Shown here: positions 28,136 through 37,268 of the stretch, piece after piece
Position numbering within the stretch: position 1 is the stretch's first letter
Layout: the number at the start of each line of letters is the position of its first letter
Source of the DNA: Alloiococcus otitis ATCC 51267
GTDB taxonomy: Bacteria; Bacillota; Bacilli; Lactobacillales; Carnobacteriaceae_A
Assembly (NCBI RefSeq): GCF_000315445.1
Contig: NZ_JH992958.1
Span: 236,834 to 300,833, forward strand
DNA: 64,000 bases
Reading direction: 5' to 3'
The notes under the pieces: model-generated
The model's input: the letters and a program-made list of their open reading frames with translations, nothing else
What the model was told of the DNA's origin: nothing
Databases searched by the model: none
Position numbers and translations under genes: made by a program

Positions 28136-29497
28136 ATGAACATTATTGTTGCTGGTGGTGGCAAAGTTGGGGAACTACTTAGTGTTGAGTTGACCAATGA
28201 AGGCAATAATATTACCTTGATTGAAAAAAACGAGAAAAAATTAGAGCGTTTAGTTTATAAAAATGATATTACAGGCGTCATCGGAAACTGTGTCGACTAT
28301 AATACCTTGGTGGAAGCCCAGGTGGAAGATGGGGATATTTTTATCGCCGTGACTTCTGAAGATGAACTCAATATTATCGCTTGTATTATCGCCCAAAAAC
28401 TGGGGGCCAAGCACACCATTGCCCGGGTCCGTAATCCTGAATACTCGGCCCACATCGATTTTATGGAAAATGACCTCAATATCTCCCTTATGATTAACCC
28501 TGAAAAAGAAGCAGCGGAAGACATTATGCGGGTCATCCAATACCCGGAAGCTTTGAGTATCGAAGAATTTGCCAATGGCCGGGTCAACCTATCTGAATTA
28601 TTGATCAAGGAAAATTCCCCCTTGATTGATGTTAAAATTAGTGATTTCCGCCAGAGATTTGGCAATATTTTGGTGACGGTTGTTTTACGGGATGGCCAAA
28701 CCTTGATCCCAAGTGGGCAAACTGTCCTCAAAGAGGGGGATGAAATCTACGTTGTCTCAACCAAGGAGAAATTAAATGAATTCTATGCCAAGGTCAACGG
28801 TAAGGTGGGCCAGATCAAAACTGCCTTGATTATAGGCGGTGGCCGGATTACCCATTACCTTATCGGTCTACTCTTGGACAAGGGTGTCAAAGTCAAGGTG
28901 ATCGAGCAAAACACCGGTGCGGCCAAGTCATTGAGCTCCCTGTATCCCAAATGTGTGGTGGTCGAAGGGGATGGGACCGACCAGTCCTTCCTGGAAGAAG
29001 AGCGGATTGGGTCCTATGATGCCGTCATTTCCCTGACCGGGGTGGATGAAAGCAATATCTTAACTTCCATGTTTGCCATGACCTTTGACCCTAAAAAGGT
29101 TATTACCAAGGTTAGTCGGACGGACCTCTTGCGGATTATGTCCTTGATAGGTTCCATTAGCTTGCAAACCATCGTCACCCCTAAACGTCTCATTGCCTAC
29201 AAGATTATCCGCTATGTTCGGGCCCTCAAGTACCATTATTCTTCCCACTTTGAGAACTTTTTCCGGGTGGCCAACAACCAGGCAGAAGCCATGCAGTTTG
29301 AAGTGGGGTCTGAATCAAAAATCATTAATATTCCCTTGATTGACCTCAAGTTAAAAGATGACCTCTTGATTGCCTTTATTGTCCGTGGTGACGACCTTCT
29401 TTTCCCAACTGGGGCTGACCGCATCTTGCCTGGCGACAAGGTGATTGTGGTGACGACCCGCAAAGTTCTGGATGAGATTGACGAGATATTGAAATAA
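28136..29497 (+). CDS. trkA: Trk potassium uptake protein TrkA
   Basis: This 453-residue peripheral membrane protein consists of two tandem RCK units. The N-terminal NAD-binding motif is IIVAGGGKVGELLSVELTNEG, with acidic LIEKNE at the end of the second strand. A second Rossmann unit starts near residue 230 (TALIIGGGRITHYLIGLLLDKG). Each unit is followed by an RCK_C domain. The ATG at 28136 is preferred because AGGAAGG precedes it and the family N-terminus is reproduced; the frame is open 42 bp further upstream. trkH follows after 16 bp. Confidence 0.93.
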   Translation: MNIIVAGGGKVGELLSVELTNEGNNITLIEKNEKKLERLVYKNDITGVIGNCVDYNTLVEAQVEDGDIFIAVTSEDELNIIACIIAQKLGAKHTIARVRNPEYSAHIDFMENDLNISLMINPEKEAAEDIMRVIQYPEALSIEEFANGRVNLSELLIKENSPLIDVKISDFRQRFGNILVTVVLRDGQTLIPSGQTVLKEGDEIYVVSTKEKLNEFYAKVNGKVGQIKTALIIGGGRITHYLIGLLLDKGVKVKVIEQNTGAAKSLSSLYPKCVVVEGDGTDQSFLEEERIGSYDAVISLTGVDESNILTSMFAMTFDPKKVITKVSRTDLLRIMSLIGSISLQTIVTPKRLIAYKIIRYVRALKYHYSSHFENFFRVANNQAEAMQFEVGSESKIINIPLIDLKLKDDLLIAFIVRGDDLLFPTGADRILPGDKVIVVTTRKVLDEIDEILK

Positions 29498-29513
29498 GCG
29501 AGGATGGTGTTGG

Positions 29514-30965
29514 ATGAACAGACAGATGATCAAATACCTGGTGGGTCGCCTGCTCTTTTTTAATGGCTTATTCTTGCTCCTCCCCCTAGGAGTCAGCTTC
29601 TATTACCGAGAAGACTTGAGATACATACTCAGTTACTTGTCCGTCTCCCTTTTTTCCTTGCTTCTGGGTTATTTAATGTCTCACAATACCCCCAAGCAAT
29701 TTAACATCTATGCCAAGGAAGGCTTTATCATTGTCAGTTTAACCTGGCTTTTGATGTCCTTGATGGGGTCCTTGCCCTTTATCTTAAGCGGGGACTTTAG
29801 CTCCGTTTTTGATGCTATTTTCGAGTCCACTTCTGGCTTTACCACCACAGGGATGACCATTTTAAATGATGTGGAAATTTTGTCTCGGTCCAACCACTTC
29901 TGGCGGGCCTTCACCCAGTTTTTAGGGGGAATGGGAATCCTGGTCTTTGCCTTGGCCATCCTGCCTTCAACCGATAGTGAATACATGAATGTTTTAAAGG
30001 CAGAGGTGACAGGGCCTCGCTACGGCAAGGTCATGCCCCGGATTACAGAGTCAACCCGCTACTTGTTTTTTATCTACATCAGCTTGGCTATTCTTGTTGC
30101 CTTGGCCTTGGGTTTTTTTGGCATGAAACCCTTTGACGCCATTATCCATACTTTTGGGGTGGCGGCCACTGGGGGCTTTAGCATGTACAATAGCAATGTG
30201 TCTTTTTATAACAGCATAGCCATTGAAAGTGTCCTAGCAGTGGGGATGCTTCTTTTTGGGATTAACTTCAACCTTTTTTTCCTGGCTATTTCAGGCCACA
30301 TCAAAAAAGCCTTCCAGTATGATGAACTCAAGTGGTATTTGGGGATTATTGGCTTAGCAGTCCTCTTGGTCAGTGTCAATATTTATTTCGTCTACCAGTC
30401 CTTCCCCGAAGCCTTCCACCAAGCTGGTTTTACCGTGGTTTCCATGATTACCTCTACCGGGATTGAGCTGTCACCTGTTGGGGAATGGCCCATTTTCTCT
30501 AAGTTTATCCTCCTCCTCTTAATGATTATCGGTGGGATGGCTGGGTCGACTTCAGGTGGTTTCAAGGTTTCCCGGGTCTTGGTTTTAGTCAAAACCATGT
30601 TTGCAGAGGTTAAGCAAAATGCCTATCCTAACCGGGTTGTGACCATTCATTTTGAAGACGAACCCCTGGATGAGCGAGTTATCCAGTCTACTAGTCGCTA
30701 CCTCATCGTCTATATTTCCACCTTTATCCTCCTCTTGCTCTTTATGACCCTGGAGTTTTCTTCCTTGTCAGCTGCCTTTAGTATTGTGACGGCAACCTTA
30801 AACAATACTGGCGTCACCCTTGGGACCTTGGGAGAGGTCGAAAGCCTGGCAGCGGTCAGCCCTCTGAGCAAGCTGGTCCTATCCTTTGCTATGATTGCCG
30901 GTCGTTTAGAAATTTATCCTCTCTTGATTTTCTTAACACCTTCTACCTGGCGCCACCATATTTAA
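29514..30965 (+). CDS. trkH: Trk potassium uptake channel TrkH
   Basis: This 483-residue integral membrane protein is the potassium-conducting subunit that works with TrkA. Many membrane helices alternate with pore loops: ESTSGFTTTGMTIL, FGVAATGGFSMYNS, SMITSTGIELSP and ATLNNTGVTLGTLG. The intramembrane loop GGMAGSTSGGFKVSR is typical of the family. The C-terminal GRLEIYPLLIFLTPSTWR matches TrkH ends. It forms a two-gene operon with trkA. Having both Trk and Ktr suggests potassium uptake under different ion and energy conditions. Confidence 0.93.
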   Translation: MNRQMIKYLVGRLLFFNGLFLLLPLGVSFYYREDLRYILSYLSVSLFSLLLGYLMSHNTPKQFNIYAKEGFIIVSLTWLLMSLMGSLPFILSGDFSSVFDAIFESTSGFTTTGMTILNDVEILSRSNHFWRAFTQFLGGMGILVFALAILPSTDSEYMNVLKAEVTGPRYGKVMPRITESTRYLFFIYISLAILVALALGFFGMKPFDAIIHTFGVAATGGFSMYNSNVSFYNSIAIESVLAVGMLLFGINFNLFFLAISGHIKKAFQYDELKWYLGIIGLAVLLVSVNIYFVYQSFPEAFHQAGFTVVSMITSTGIELSPVGEWPIFSKFILLLLMIIGGMAGSTSGGFKVSRVLVLVKTMFAEVKQNAYPNRVVTIHFEDEPLDERVIQSTSRYLIVYISTFILLLLFMTLEFSSLSAAFSIVTATLNNTGVTLGTLGEVESLAAVSPLSKLVLSFAMIAGRLEIYPLLIFLTPSTWRHHI

Positions 30966-31041
30966 AAATGGTTAGGTTTGTCGGATTGTCAGTTAAATGA
31001 TAGCCGAGAACCATGCTTTATTTTTGGAAAGGACAATAAAA

Positions 31042-31160
31042 ACATAAGTTATTCTCGAACTTAAGTTCAGGTTTGAGAATTTTGCTGGTTTTCTCAAACT
31101 ACAAGTGTTATTTGAGAATTTCGCCGTGATTTTCTCAAACAACATACGTTATATGAGAAT
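31042..31160 (-). repeat. Palindromic-unit array 1
   Basis: Three 28-bp near-palindromes lie at 31052-31079, 31091-31118 and 31132-31159, with starts 39 and 41 bp apart. They are preceded by a half-unit (AACATAAGTTATTCTC). Arms begin TTCTC and end GAGAA. Left arm consensus is TTCTCAAACAAC and right arm is GTTATTYGAGAA, with four variable centre bases. The first unit is a divergent type whose closest match is the last unit of array 2. Read on the minus strand, unit order and flanks match array 2, so the two are inverted copies. It lies between convergent trkH and ytxH, 109 bp beyond the ytxH terminator. No ORF overlaps. Confidence 0.9.
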
Positions 31161-31267
31161 CGGAAATTTCCAACTTTAGCAGGCTAAATTTCTACAATCC
31201 CTGACAGAAAAATAACTTATACATCCCCAAAGCAAGACGGGGGATAAACTTATAACAAATTAAAGTC

Positions 31268-31309
31268 AAAAAAGCCCAGGGTCCTTGCTCTCAGGATCCT
31301 GGGCTTTTT
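31268..31309. terminator. Bidirectional terminator between trkH and ytxH
   Basis: A long stem AAAAAGCCCAGG-TCCT with its complement AGGA-CCTGGGCTTTTT. T runs exist on both strands. Confidence 0.9.
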
Positions 31310-31316
31310 CTTGGTC

Positions 31317-31805
31317 TTATTCAGGATTGGCTTGGAAAGAAGGGTCATCTTCTAAGTCTTGGTCATCCAAGGCTTCATCTAATTCACCGCGGGGGACAAC
31401 CTGGTCTTGGTGAGGCTCTTGGCTGGTGTTTTTGGTGTCGCCTAGGTCAAGGTCTTCCAAGACATTGTCTGGGACTCTATTTAAGTCACCTTGGTCGTCT
31501 TGGCGGGTCACCTGGTCTCTTTCTTCAAGTTCTTGCTCAATTTCAGCTATGGTCCGGGCTAATTCTTCTTCTTGCTTGGCAGCCTCTTCTTTTTCTTCCT
31601 GGGCTTGGACCTTGGCTTCTTGGTAGGCTTCATCGAAGTCATCTTTTAGGTTGTTGGCATAAACTTTGGCTTCTCCACCCAAGCGTTTGGCTTCTTTTTT
31701 AAGGTCTTTCCGCAATTCTTTGCCCGATTTAGGGGCAAATAAGAGGGCTCCGAGTGCGGCCCCAGCTGTTAAGAATATCGTTTTTGATAGGCTAACTTTT
31801 GGCAT
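31317..31805 (-). CDS. YtxH-domain envelope-associated protein
   Basis: This 162-residue protein has one N-terminal hydrophobic segment with the YtxH hallmark TAGAALGALLFAPKSGKELRKDLKKEAK. A Lys/Glu-rich coiled coil (about 40-100) and an acidic Asp/Gln/Glu tail follow. Function is not established; family members are stress-related in Bacilli. The ATG at 31805 follows AAGGAG by 8 nt and is preferred over an in-frame start 9 bp upstream. It is transcribed with the DUF948 gene 40 bp upstream, a common pairing in Firmicutes. Confidence 0.85.
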   Translation of the reverse strand: MPKVSLSKTIFLTAGAALGALLFAPKSGKELRKDLKKEAKRLGGEAKVYANNLKDDFDEAYQEAKVQAQEEKEEAAKQEEELARTIAEIEQELEERDQVTRQDDQGDLNRVPDNVLEDLDLGDTKNTSQEPHQDQVVPRGELDEALDDQDLEDDPSFQANPE

Positions 31806-31845
31806 GCAAACCACTCCTTGTTCAGATGATTAAACTTGTAATGCT

Positions 31846-32286
31846 CTAGCTATAGCGTTCTTTTTGTTTTTTGAAGGTGCCTTTCAAGGCTTTTTGGTAA
31901 AGCTTGAGGTAGGCTGGCCCTTCTTCTTTGATCTTGTCAGTCAAGTTTTGACGAGAAGATTGTGAAAAGTCCTGGCTCTGGTCTTTAAGGTAGGCTAGTG
32001 AAGCTGATAAGCTTTGGAATTGGTCTTGTAGTTCATCAAGCGATCCTATTTTTTGCTGGGCATCGACTTGGGTGATTGCCACTCGTTCTTGGATTTTTTC
32101 GATCCGGTCTTGGATGGCCTGACCTTCTTTCCCATACCGGTCGACGGCATCTTCGATATTTTCAGACAAGGAATCCATTTTATTAAGAGTTGGTTTCACT
32201 TTTTTTGAAGCTACGACAGCAGCAATGACTATGGCAACAATAGCAATAATGACAAGAGACAAAGCGATAATGTAGGGAGTAGACAT
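31846..32286 (-). CDS. DUF948 single-pass coiled-coil protein
   Basis: This 146-residue protein has an N-terminal membrane helix (about 5-27, IIALSLVIIAIVAIVIAAVVA). A long amphipathic coiled coil follows (KKVKPTLNKMDSLSENIEDAVDRYGKEGQAIQDRIEKIQERVAIT), matching the DUF948/YtxG family. Function is unknown. It is the first gene of the two-gene unit with the YtxH protein and has an AGGAGGTTATT ribosome site. Confidence 0.83.
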   Translation of the reverse strand: MSTPYIIALSLVIIAIVAIVIAAVVASKKVKPTLNKMDSLSENIEDAVDRYGKEGQAIQDRIEKIQERVAITQVDAQQKIGSLDELQDQFQSLSASLAYLKDQSQDFSQSSRQNLTDKIKEEGPAYLKLYQKALKGTFKKQKERYS

Positions 32287-32641
32287 AATAACCTCCTAAT
32301 CTACCTGCTCAGAAAGAGACAGAATAAAATGAATAAATAGATGAATTAAGAATACCACGAAAGAGCCCTAACGACAAGCATGATCCAAATTATTTGTCCT
32401 GAAGGAATAGTTAAAATTCTTTCAAAAATCTGCTTAATGGGAAAAAGAGTGGCTGTTTGGCCTTAGCGAAATCTTTTGAATGGAAAAGCAAAGCTAAAAA
32501 AGTTCCTGTCTTGGCGGTCTATTAAAATAAGCAAACCCTAATTTTGGTTTTTGGCTAGTTTTCTCTGCCGGTCTGACAAAAAATCAATTCCCAGTTTTTG
32601 GTAAGGGCCATTTTTGGTCGGTCTGTAAAAACAAGATTTCC
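32287..32641 (-). other. Non-coding stretch between proC and the DUF948 gene
   Basis: No gene is supported. The word CGGTCT followed by an A-rich run occurs three times (near 32515, 32571 and 32620). I see no clear terminator for proC; the promoter for the DUF948 gene must lie at the right-hand end. Confidence 0.4.
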
Positions 32642-33427
32642 CTAGTCTTCCCCTAACTTTTGGTTTTGGGCCAAAGCAGAGTTGACCGCATCGATGACGG
32701 CGTGGCGGAACTTGTTTTTCTCTAGAGATACCGACCCAGCTATGGTCGACCCGCCTGGGGAAGTGACCTGGTGGCGGAGCTGGGCTGGGTGGTCGTCTAA
32801 GCATTTGACCATGAGGCCGGCCCCAAGCAGGGTTTGGCTGGCTAGCAGCTTGCTGTCGCCATAAGTCAAGCCGTTTTGGATGCCGGCATCGATTAAGGCT
32901 TCGATAAATTGGTAGGCAAAGGCTGGACCGCATCCTGCGATGGCTGTGGCAGCATTCATGGCTTTTTCGTCCAGGAATTTGACCTCCCCAGACTGGGCCA
33001 TGAGGTCTTCAAAGAGGGAGATTAGGTCAGGGTTATAGCAGGTATAAGTGGTCATGCCAGCTCCAAGCCTTAAGGGAGTGTTGGGCATCATCCGGATTAG
33101 CCGGTCTTGGGGGACAAATTCAGCCAGGCGGTCTAGTTGAATGCCTGCCGCCATGGAAACCCACACTGTTTCATCCTTGACCGGGTTTTTTTCGGTCAAG
33201 TTTTTTAAAAGGGGGACTAGTATATTGGGTTTGACCCCAAGGAAGATGAGGTCTCCTGACTGGGCAATGGCCTGGTTGGAGACAACCTCCCCTCCAATGT
33301 CTGCTTGGAGGGCTTTTGCCTTGTCCTGGTTATGGTTACTTAAGAGGAAGTCCCCTTCTTGGCTTTTAGCAACAGCCCTAGCCACGGCGGACCCCATCTG
33401 ACCTAGACCGATAAAACCGATTTTCAT
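32642..33427 (-). CDS. proC: Pyrroline-5-carboxylate reductase
   Basis: This 261-residue enzyme performs the last step of proline synthesis, reducing pyrroline-5-carboxylate with NAD(P)H. The Rossmann start is MKIGFIGLGQMGSAVARA. The C-terminal dimerisation domain has the family signature VTSPGGSTIAGSVSLEKNKFRHAVIDAVNSA and earlier GCGPAFAYQFIEAL. The ATG at 33427 follows AAAGGAG and gives the canonical N-terminus; the frame extends 45 bp further without support. It is last in a proB-proA-proC operon, 16 bp after proA. Confidence 0.94.
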   Translation of the reverse strand: MKIGFIGLGQMGSAVARAVAKSQEGDFLLSNHNQDKAKALQADIGGEVVSNQAIAQSGDLIFLGVKPNILVPLLKNLTEKNPVKDETVWVSMAAGIQLDRLAEFVPQDRLIRMMPNTPLRLGAGMTTYTCYNPDLISLFEDLMAQSGEVKFLDEKAMNAATAIAGCGPAFAYQFIEALIDAGIQNGLTYGDSKLLASQTLLGAGLMVKCLDDHPAQLRHQVTSPGGSTIAGSVSLEKNKFRHAVIDAVNSALAQNQKLGED

Positions 33428-33443
33428 CCTAAAACTCCTTTCC

Positions 33444-34685
33444 TTATTGCCGGATTTGGCCATTGCCTGCAATGACGTATTTGTAGGTAGTCATTTCATT
33501 GAGCCCCATGGGACCCCGGGCATGCATCTTTTGGGTGGAAATGCCTAGTTCGCAACCCAAGCCAAATTGACTGCCGTCGGTAAACCGGGTGGAAGCATTC
33601 ACATAAAGGGCGGCAGAGTCCACCTGTCGGGTAAATGCTGCCTTGGCCTGGTCGTCTTCAGTGATAATGGCTTCACTGTGGCCGGTGGAGTGGGAGTTGA
33701 TGTGGTCAATGGCCTCTTCTAAAGAGGGAACGACTTTGACCGATAGCTTGTAGTCCAAGTGTTCGGTATGGAAGTCCTCTTCTGTCCCTGGGGTAAATTG
33801 TTGGAGGTAGCTAGCTGCTTGGTCATCCGCCAGGAGCTCAACCCGGCCGCCTAGTCTGTCTTCTAGGCGAGGCAAAAAGCTTGGGGCTTGGTCTTGGTGG
33901 ACTAGTAGGGCTTCGGCTGCATTGCAAACAGAGGGCCGGTCACACTTGGCATTTTCGACGATATTTAAGGCCATGTCTAACTTGGCACTTGCGTCAACGT
34001 AGATATGGCAGAGGCCGGTTCCTGTTTCGATCACAGGGACGGTGGCTTGGTCGACCACTGCCTGGATCAAGCCAGCGCCACCCCGGGGGATCAGGAGGTC
34101 TACCTGCCCCTTGGCTGTCATTAATTCTATCGATGAGGCCCGGCTGGTATCTTGGACCAGTTCCAGGACTGTGTCAGGAATAGGGCTGGTGGCAAGACCG
34201 TGCTTGAGGGCTGTGACAATGGCTTGGGAAGTTTGGAAGGCTTCCTTGCCACTGCGCAAGATAGTGGCATTGCCACTTTTGAGGGCCAGGGCTGCCGCAT
34301 CGGAAGTTACATTGGGCCGGCTTTCATAGATAATGGCGATCAGACCAAAAGGCTCAGCTAGCTTGTTAATGACTAGACCGTTGGTAGCTTCGTATTGGTC
34401 CAGGATTCGGCCAGCCGGGTCAGGCAGGTCAATAAGGTCCAAGATCCCCTGGGCCATGTCCTGAATGCGACTTTCAGTTAAGAGGAGGCGGTCTTGCATG
34501 ACTTGTCCGATCTTACCTTCTGCCTGGGCCATGTCTTTTTGATTTGCTTGTAAAATGTGGTCTTTTTCGGCCAAAAGTTGGTCCGCCATGGCTTGTAAGG
34601 CCTGGTTTTTATCCTGGCTAGAAGCCTGGTTGATAGAAGCTTTATTCTTTAGCAAACTGACTAGTAGTGCTTGAGTTGTAGTCAA
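33444..34685 (-). CDS. proA: Glutamate-5-semialdehyde dehydrogenase
   Basis: This 413-residue enzyme reduces glutamyl-5-phosphate to the semialdehyde with NADPH. Family motifs are IYESRPNVTSDAAALALKSGNATILRSGKEA, LIPRGGAGLIQAVVDQATVPVIETGTGLCHIYVD, the active-site cysteine in NAKCDRPSVCNAAE, and the end MHARGPMGLNEMTTYKYVIAGNGQIR. Translation starts at a TTG after AAAGGAC. It lies 24 bp after proB and 16 bp before proC. Confidence 0.95.
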   Translation of the reverse strand: MTTTQALLVSLLKNKASINQASSQDKNQALQAMADQLLAEKDHILQANQKDMAQAEGKIGQVMQDRLLLTESRIQDMAQGILDLIDLPDPAGRILDQYEATNGLVINKLAEPFGLIAIIYESRPNVTSDAAALALKSGNATILRSGKEAFQTSQAIVTALKHGLATSPIPDTVLELVQDTSRASSIELMTAKGQVDLLIPRGGAGLIQAVVDQATVPVIETGTGLCHIYVDASAKLDMALNIVENAKCDRPSVCNAAEALLVHQDQAPSFLPRLEDRLGGRVELLADDQAASYLQQFTPGTEEDFHTEHLDYKLSVKVVPSLEEAIDHINSHSTGHSEAIITEDDQAKAAFTRQVDSAALYVNASTRFTDGSQFGLGCELGISTQKMHARGPMGLNEMTTYKYVIAGNGQIRQ

Positions 34686-34709
34686 AATTGTCGTCCTTTC
34701 TAAACTATC

Positions 34710-35786
34710 TTAGAGGGTAACCCAGTCATTGCGGTGGATCACAATGCCCTTGGGTTTGGAGCTTTGGAGGAGCTTGCGTAAGTCATCGGCCGTCATCCGG
34801 GCCCGGCCTCGTCCGATTAAGTGGTGGTCGCTGGCCCGGTAAACTTCAATTACGTCCCCAACCTTGAATTGCCCCTTGACCTCTTTGACCCCAGCGGCCA
34901 GGAGACTAGACCCCTCTTCTTTCATGGCCAGACTAGCCCCGTCGTCAATATTAATCGAGGTTTGGGCCTTGGCATAAAAGGTCATCCATTGCTTGCGCTG
35001 ACTGAGGTTTTCTGCTTTGGCCTTGAACAAGGTCCCTTTGATGTTCTGGTTAAGGGCTTGGATCAGGGCTGTATCGGACTGGGAGGAACAGATAAAAACA
35101 GGGACTCCAGCCTTGGTGGCCATTTCAGCCGCTTGGATCTTGGTCGTCATGCCACCCGTTCCATTGGCCGACCCTGCACCTCCAGCCATCTGGTAGAGGT
35201 CGGGTGTAATTTGGTTAATGACAGGCAGGTGGCGGGCAGTAGGGTCTTGGCTTGGGTTGCCGGTGTAAAGGCCGTCAACATCGGTCAACAATACCAGTAA
35301 GTCGGCCTTGAGTAAGGAGGCTACCTGGGCGGACAGGGAGTCGTTGTCACCTACCTTCAATTCTTCAATGGCAATGGTATCATTTTCGTTAATGATGGGG
35401 ATAGCCCCGTGGTTGAGCAAGACACGGAGGGCACGGGAGGCATTTTTATAACGTCTGGCATCGGAAAAGTCTTCTTGGGTCAAAAGAACTTGGGCCGAGC
35501 AAATGCTGTCCATCATCAGGTTGTGGGTATATTCTTCGATCAAGAGGCCCTGACCCACAGCGGCAGAGGCTTGTTTTTCGGCAATCCGGCTGGGGTAGTG
35601 GCTAAGTCCGAGCCGGCTAAAGCCAGCAGCTACCGATCCCGAGCTAACCAAGACCAGTTTGTGGCCTTGCTGGTGGATTTGGGCTAATTGCCGGGTGATC
35701 CGGGCCAACTTAATCCGGTCTAAACTGCCATCCTCTTGGGTCAAGGAAGAGGTCCCTACTTTAAAAACAAATAATTTTTTCTCCAT
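34710..35786 (-). CDS. proB: Glutamate 5-kinase
   Basis: This 358-residue enzyme phosphorylates glutamate, the feedback-regulated first step of proline synthesis. The amino-acid kinase domain has [55 protein letters not shown] and [23 protein letters not shown]-terminal PUA domain (about 270-358) is present. The ATG at 35786 has AGGTAGGAT upstream and gives the usual start; the frame is open 111 bp further upstream with no similarity. It heads proBAC, so this organism can probably make proline. Confidence 0.94.
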   Translation of the reverse strand: MEKKLFVFKVGTSSLTQEDGSLDRIKLARITRQLAQIHQQGHKLVLVSSGSVAAGFSRLGLSHYPSRIAEKQASAAVGQGLLIEEYTHNLMMDSICSAQVLLTQEDFSDARRYKNASRALRVLLNHGAIPIINENDTIAIEELKVGDNDSLSAQVASLLKADLLVLLTDVDGLYTGNPSQDPTARHLPVINQITPDLYQMAGGAGSANGTGGMTTKIQAAEMATKAGVPVFICSSQSDTALIQALNQNIKGTLFKAKAENLSQRKQWMTFYAKAQTSINIDDGASLAMKEEGSSLLAAGVKEVKGQFKVGDVIEVYRASDHHLIGRGRARMTADDLRKLLQSSKPKGIVIHRNDWVTL

Positions 35787-35930
35787 AATCCTACCTAACT
35801 TTATCTCTTTATTACCTGCATTATAACACACCTCAAGCCTCCTGCCAGATGGAAAATAGCAGGTTTGGCCTTGGACAAGCCAGACTTGGGCAAGCAAGAT
35901 TTTTATTGACTAGACAAGCCCAGCCCTAAT

Positions 35931-35956
35931 AAAAAGGATCCAGCCAGGCTGGATCC
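35931..35956 (-). terminator. Terminator of the MacAB-type operon
   Basis: GGATCCAGCC (35936-35945) and GGCTGGATCC (35947-35956) form a tight inverted repeat. On the minus strand it is followed by TTTTTATT. Confidence 0.88.
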
Positions 35957-35993
35957 CTTCTTCAGTTTGTATTCAATACCTTTCTGCCCCTAC

Positions 35994-37268
35994 TTAACGT
36001 AAGATTTCCACCACATTTTTCTTGGCGGCTGTCCGTGCTGGAAAAACGGAGAAGACCAGTCCAATAACGGTTGAGACGATAACGGAGACCAGGGCAGTTG
36101 GCAGGTCGATGATGGCATTGTAGGGGAGGTAGTTGGAGATGATAAAGGCAAGGCCAATACCCAAGAGATAGCCTAGGAGACCACCAACAAGGGTGATGGC
36201 AATTCCTTCAAATAGAAATTGCAATTGGATGCTTTTTTTGCTTGCCCCCATCGCCCGGCGGATTCCGATTTCCTTGGTTCGCTCTGAAACGGAAATATAC
36301 ATCATGTTCATGACCCCCACCCCAGCAATAAAGAGGGAGATAGAGGCAATGAAGGTGATGAAAAGGGTGATTAGTTGCAATTGCCGGCCGATTTCTGTCA
36401 TAAATTCAGACACATCATCGTAGTCATAAGACCCCTTGTCATTTTCGCCTCCCGCTTCTTCCAAGTAGTTCTTGATTTGGCGGTTGGTTTGGGCCATGTT
36501 GCTACCTTCTTGGTAGTATACGTTTAGGTTAAAGTCAGGGAAGACTGGTCCATTTAAAAGGGTAAAAGTCTCCTGGGGTAGGTAGACTTGGGGTGGAGTG
36601 GATATGGCTTCCTGAAAAGGGCTGTCCATTGCTTCCGGGTCAGTGGGCTCTTGGCTTTCATAAATGCCTACCAAGGTAAAAGCCTGGCCTTCAACCGTGA
36701 GGGTTCGGTGGATGAGGGCATCAAAATTCAGTTCGTTTGGGAAAAGTCTGGAGGCTAGGTCGGAATCGATCATGGCATAGCGGAGGTGACGGTCACTGTC
36801 TAGCTTGGTCAAAGCCCGGCCTGCTAAAAGGTTAGCTTGGACATTTTCTGAAGGTTTGACATTAACATAATTATCCTCGTACTCCCCCTCCATATCATCT
36901 GGTGACCCGACTGAAGATTCGTTTGATTTTACTTCCAGGTAGTGTTCTTCTTCCTCCGTGTTCCCCAAATCGGCATCGAGGACTCCTGGCATGGTCTTGA
37001 TTGTCTCCAGGTTTTCCTCTGTAAAGGGTTTTAGGGAGAGGTAGTCATCTACGGTCTCTTCGTTGATAAAGTAAAAAGATTGGTTAATCCGGCCCTGGCT
37101 ATCCTTGGTCAAGGAGTCCACCATTTGCTTGCGGTAGCCGGCCCCCAAAGAGAGGATGGTGATGACGGCAGCAATGCCGATGACGATCCCAAACATGGTC
37201 AGGATGGTCCGCCTCTTGTTGAGTTTCATGGTGAGAAAGGCAGTTTTAAGCAGTTCGCTAAGCCTCAT
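35994..37268 (-). CDS. MacB-type ABC transporter permease
   Basis: This 424-residue permease has the MacB architecture. Membrane helix 1 is near residues 18-40 ([26 protein letters not shown]). A large extracytoplasmic domain spans about 45-290. Three C-terminal helices belong to the FtsX-like domain ([41 protein letters not shown] onward). The ATG at 37268 follows GGAGG by 8 nt and overlaps the ATPase gene by 11 bp. It is intact, unlike its two partners upstream. Relatives export peptides, antibiotics or signalling compounds; substrate unknown. Confidence 0.9.
   Translation of the reverse strand: MRLSELLKTAFLTMKLNKRRTILTMFGIVIGIAAVITILSLGAGYRKQMVDSLTKDSQGRINQSFYFINEETVDDYLSLKPFTEENLETIKTMPGVLDADLGNTEEEEHYLEVKSNESSVGSPDDMEGEYEDNYVNVKPSENVQANLLAGRALTKLDSDRHLRYAMIDSDLASRLFPNELNFDALIHRTLTVEGQAFTLVGIYESQEPTDPEAMDSPFQEAISTPPQVYLPQETFTLLNGPVFPDFNLNVYYQEGSNMAQTNRQIKNYLEEAGGENDKGSYDYDDVSEFMTEIGRQLQLITLFITFIASISLFIAGVGVMNMMYISVSERTKEIGIRRAMGASKKSIQLQFLFEGIAITLVGGLLGYLLGIGLAFIISNYLPYNAIIDLPTALVSVIVSTVIGLVFSVFPARTAAKKNVVEILR

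Noticed and set aside
31042..31160. Tandem terminators between trkH and ytxH
   Set aside because: The hairpins have no T runs and AT-rich arms; the real terminator is the GC-rich stem at 31268-31309.
32538..32933. Minus-strand ORF overlapping the proC end
   Set aside because: It is Arg/Pro-rich and out of frame with proC, typical of a shadow frame.
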